DNA from: Fen-999 sp035654135
GTDB taxonomy: Bacteria; Pseudomonadota; Gammaproteobacteria; Burkholderiales; Rhodocyclaceae
DNA: 36,405 bases
Assembly (NCBI GenBank): GCA_035654135.1
Contig: DASRXN010000053.1
Span: forward strand, 1 to 36,405
Direction of reading: 5' to 3'
Shown: positions 34,234 to 36,405 of the stretch, one piece after another
Position numbering within the stretch: the stretch's first letter is position 1
Layout: every line of letters begins with the position of its first letter
Made by a program: the position numbers and the translations under genes
The notes under the pieces: model-generated
What the model was told of the DNA's origin: nothing
The model's database searches: none
What the model saw: the letters and a program-made list of their open reading frames with translations, nothing else

Positions 34234-35527
34234 AGAGGACGCGGGCCGACAGGCCACCGAAAGCGGATGTGCCTAGCTCGATGCGAGCCCCGTGTCGGTC
34301 GGCAATGGCCTTGACGATGGACAGCCCCAGACCGCTGCCAGGTTCCGGCGTGTCCAGGCGCCGATAGAAGCGGTCGAAAACGTGCTGTCGATCTTCGGTG
34401 GGGATACCCGGTCCGCTGTCCGCTACCTCGATCCAGGGCCGGTCATCCTGCATCCCGGCGAACACATCGACCCGGCCGCCGACAGGCGTGTAGCGAATGG
34501 CGTTGTCGACCAGGTTGGACAGCAGCGCACGCAACGACTCGGCCTGCCCTACCACCGTCGCGTGCGCAGGCACCTCGCCAAGCCCCAGGTCGATCTGCCG
34601 GGCAGCCGCCAGCGCGGCATGGTCGGCAACGACCATGGCCGCCAGTTCCGCGATCGGAATCGCGGTTCGGGGCAGGTCCGTGGCGTCGGCCGGGTCCTGC
34701 CGGGCCAGCGTCAGCAACTGCTGCACCACATGGGTGGCGCGGGCCAGGCCACGTTTCAGTTCGCCCAGCGCGGCGACGCGCTCGTCCGCGGTCTGGGCCC
34801 GCTCGGTCAACTGGACCTGAAGCTGAAGCGCCGTCAACGGCGTGCGCAATTCATGGGCGGCGTCGGCAACGAATGCCCGTTGTGATGCGAGCGCGCGGTC
34901 CAGGCGGCCAAGCAGGTCGTTCAATGCCTCCACCAGCGGCACAACCTCTGTTGGTACGCCTTTGAGGCGCAGGAGATCGAGAGAACTGGGGGTGCGCCTG
35001 CGTACCGAATCGGCGATGCGATCGAGCGGTGCCAGCCCGCGTCCCACCACCAGCCAGATGAGGCCCGCCAGCACGGGCAGGAGGATGACGAAGGGTAGCA
35101 ACGTTTGCATCGCAGCGGCCGCGGCCAGGCGTTCGCGCACGCGCATCGGCTGCGCCACCTGGATCACCTGATTGCCGAACTGGGCGGCGAACACGCGCCA
35201 ACGACCTTCGCGCGTATCCAGATTGGAGAAGCCGAATTGCGCGCGATTGGGTATGGCGACGTGTGGATGCGAGAAATAGACGCGGTTGCCATCCTGCGTC
35301 CAGACCTGAATGATGAAATCGAATTCATCGTCGCCCGCCGCCAGCGGTCCGCGGTTGTCGCCGAAAGCCTGGTCGCGCAATGACAGCCCGAGCTGTCGCA
35401 GGTGATAGTCGAACACCTCGTCCACTTCCTGGCGCGCCAGGCGGTAGGTACCGTACGCCGCCAACAGCAGCGCGGCGGCGATGGTGGCAAGCAGGGTAGC
35501 CAGAAGCTGGCGACGGATGGAATTCAC
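34229..35527 (-). CDS. QseC/EnvZ-type sensor histidine kinase
   Basis: The 432-residue kinase has two membrane helices (about 8-28 and 143-163) around a periplasmic sensor of about 115 residues, a HAMP region, the phospho-acceptor box ADAAHELRTPLTALQLQ (His225) and an ATPase domain (DNAIRYTP; DSGPGIP; GSGLGLSIV). It resembles QseC/TctE-type kinases. The start is GTG at 35527, whose GTGA overlaps the regulator stop. The sensed signal is unknown; linkage to an envelope protease and a haem cytochrome operon through shared boxes suggests envelope or redox stress. Confidence 0.93.
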   Translation of the reverse strand: MNSIRRQLLATLLATIAAALLLAAYGTYRLARQEVDEVFDYHLRQLGLSLRDQAFGDNRGPLAAGDDEFDFIIQVWTQDGNRVYFSHPHVAIPNRAQFGFSNLDTREGRWRVFAAQFGNQVIQVAQPMRVRERLAAAAAMQTLLPFVILLPVLAGLIWLVVGRGLAPLDRIADSVRRRTPSSLDLLRLKGVPTEVVPLVEALNDLLGRLDRALASQRAFVADAAHELRTPLTALQLQVQLTERAQTADERVAALGELKRGLARATHVVQQLLTLARQDPADATDLPRTAIPIAELAAMVVADHAALAAARQIDLGLGEVPAHATVVGQAESLRALLSNLVDNAIRYTPVGGRVDVFAGMQDDRPWIEVADSGPGIPTEDRQHVFDRFYRRLDTPEPGSGLGLSIVKAIADRHGARIELGTSAFGGLSARVLF

Positions 35528-36186
35528 GGTTGCTTCGGCACCAGGTAGCCGACGCCGCGCAAATTGCGGATCCAGTCGGCGCCCAGCTTGCGGCGCAGGG
35601 AATGGATATAGACCTCAACGGCATTGCTCTCGATTTCCTCGTTCCAGCCGTACAGGCGCTCCTCCAGAGCGGCGCGAGAGAATGGCTTGCCTGGCTGCTC
35701 GATCAACGTATGCAACAGGGCGAATTCGCGTGCCGACAAAGCCACCGGGACATCGTCGAGCCAGACTTCGTGGCTGACTGGATCGAGGCGCAAGGGACCA
35801 AGGCGAATCTCCGGTTCGGCGCGGCCGCTGTTACGGCGGAGCAGGGCACGCACGCGCGCGGACAGTTCGTCGAGGTCGAAGGGCTTGACCAGGTAATCGT
35901 CGGCACCGGCGTCCAGCCCGCGTACCCGATCCGGAACGGCGTCCCGGGCCGTGAGAATTAGCACGGGCACGCGGTCGCCACGGCGCCGCAACTCCGTCAG
36001 CAGCGTGATGCCGTCCTTGCGCGGCAGGCCGAGGTCGAGCAGCAACAGGTCGTAGGCCTGGTTCGCCAGCGCCAGTTCGGCCGCCCGACCATCCTGAGTC
36101 CAATCGATGGCATAACCGTCCTGGCGGAGGCCGCGCTGGACACTGGCACCGATCATCGGATCATCTTCAACGAGCAGAAGGCGCAT
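35524..36186 (-). CDS. OmpR-family response regulator (QseB/PmrA-like)
   Basis: The 220-residue protein has a receiver domain (phosphate site Asp51, LLLLDLGLP) and a winged-helix DNA-binding domain from about 125 (ending LRGVGYLVPKQP, with EVYIHSLRRKL as recognition part). I chose the ATG at 36186 (MRLLLVEDDP); a longer frame to 36372 is not homologous. A CTTAAG pair lies 44-60 bp upstream, before a -10-like TACATT (36218-36213), so it probably controls its own operon with the kinase. The same boxes occur ahead of the Deg protease and the SHP cytochrome operon. Confidence 0.94.
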   Translation of the reverse strand: MRLLLVEDDPMIGASVQRGLRQDGYAIDWTQDGRAAELALANQAYDLLLLDLGLPRKDGITLLTELRRRGDRVPVLILTARDAVPDRVRGLDAGADDYLVKPFDLDELSARVRALLRRNSGRAEPEIRLGPLRLDPVSHEVWLDDVPVALSAREFALLHTLIEQPGKPFSRAALEERLYGWNEEIESNAVEVYIHSLRRKLGADWIRNLRGVGYLVPKQP

Positions 36187-36229
36187 CGGCCGGCCGTGGT
36201 GAGAAAGGTAGCAATGTATTGCGGTTTGA

Positions 36230-36246
36230 CTTAAGCGGAACTTAAA
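36230..36246 (-). promoter_or_regulatory. CTTAAG-N5-CTTAAA box in front of the OmpR-type regulator operon
   Basis: CTTAAG (36230-36235) and CTTAAA (36241-36246) repeat at 11 bp, as in PmrA/QseB boxes. On the minus strand a -10-like TACATT (36218-36213) begins 11 nt after the box, where an OmpR-type activator could contact RNA polymerase. This indicates autoregulation. Confidence 0.7.
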
Positions 36247-36259
36247 GCACGTGCCCTGG

Positions 36260-36405
36260 CTAGGCGCCGTCGATCGCTTCCAGCGTGCGCGAGCGCCAGT
36301 CGAGCACCGCCGTGCGAGTGGCCATGTTGCCGGCCAGATGCGGGTACTCCTTGCGGATGACATCGCCGGCAAACTGCGACAAGAAGCGCGACTTCAATTC
36401 CGCCC
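36260..36405 (-). CDS. 3' end of an unidentified gene (cut by window edge)
   Basis: A minus-strand frame enters from the right edge and stops at TAG (36262-36260). The 48 visible residues include FLSQFAGDVIRKEYPHLAGN and end RSRTLEAIDGA. They look soluble and helical with normal codon use, but are too few to assign a family. It ends 74 bp upstream of the regulator start, with the CTTAAG box between them. Confidence 0.55.
   Translation of the reverse strand, partial: AELKSRFLSQFAGDVIRKEYPHLAGNMATRTAVLDWRSRTLEAIDGA

Overview
The window is high-GC, gene-dense, typical proteobacterial DNA. Gene content suggests a betaproteobacterium, perhaps Rhodocyclales-like: an SHP/DHC/cytochrome b561 set, a PduO-type cobalamin adenosyltransferase, ergothioneine genes, sigma-54 regulation and many c-type haem and anion-transport genes. 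The genus is inference; no rRNA or tRNA marker is present. I saw no tRNA, rRNA, CRISPR array, transposase or phage gene.

Layout. (1) 1-3708, minus strand: a c-type cytochrome operon (SHP-type monohaem, dihaem DHC, cytochrome b561 cut by the window edge), then an LTA-synthase-type sulfatase-fold enzyme coupled to a cobalamin adenosyltransferase. (2) 3808-5810, plus: a TauE/SafE transporter overlapping an unknown two-TM partner. (3) 5817-10544, minus: a sensor kinase and sigma-54 response regulator, then a YeiH-type putative sulfate exporter, an overlooked 49-residue membrane protein and a UspA-like protein. (4) 10749-22473, plus: a small ORF, two SulP anion transporters, and six genes (HyfB, C, E, F, G, I-like) for a membrane complex related to hydrogenase-4 and complex I. 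(5) 22507-28533: a bactofilin with a membrane anchor (minus), then a hybrid sensor kinase, a methyltransferase and a trans-sulfuration PLP enzyme (plus), followed by the cut-off start of a cysteine desulfurase. (6) 28573-36405, minus: ergothioneine genes egtD and egtB, three small unknown or repeat proteins, an HtrA/Deg protease, an OmpR-type two-component system and the 3' end of one more gene.

Main result. The Hyf-like catalytic subunit has lost its nickel ligands: the usual C-G-I-C motif reads S-G-D-S and the C-terminal DPCxxC is absent. The NuoB-like partner keeps its iron-sulfur cysteines. The complex therefore cannot be a [NiFe] hydrogenase and fits the 'Ehr' (energy-converting hydrogenase-related) class. 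It is apparently co-transcribed with two SulP transporters, one with a ~140-residue, partly coiled-coil insert in its membrane domain. I infer an ion-coupled anion (bicarbonate or sulfate) uptake machine; the substrate and electron partner are unknown.

Regulation. Good sigma-54 (-24/-12) promoters lie on both sides of the sigma-54 two-component genes, one in front of the YeiH gene and one in front of the SulP/Ehr operon, so one signal may control export and import arms together. Separately, CTTAAG-type hexamers repeated every 11 bp precede the cytochrome operon (four copies), the Deg protease gene (two) and the OmpR-type regulator gene (two), which suggests a small PmrA/QseB-like regulon spanning both ends of the window.
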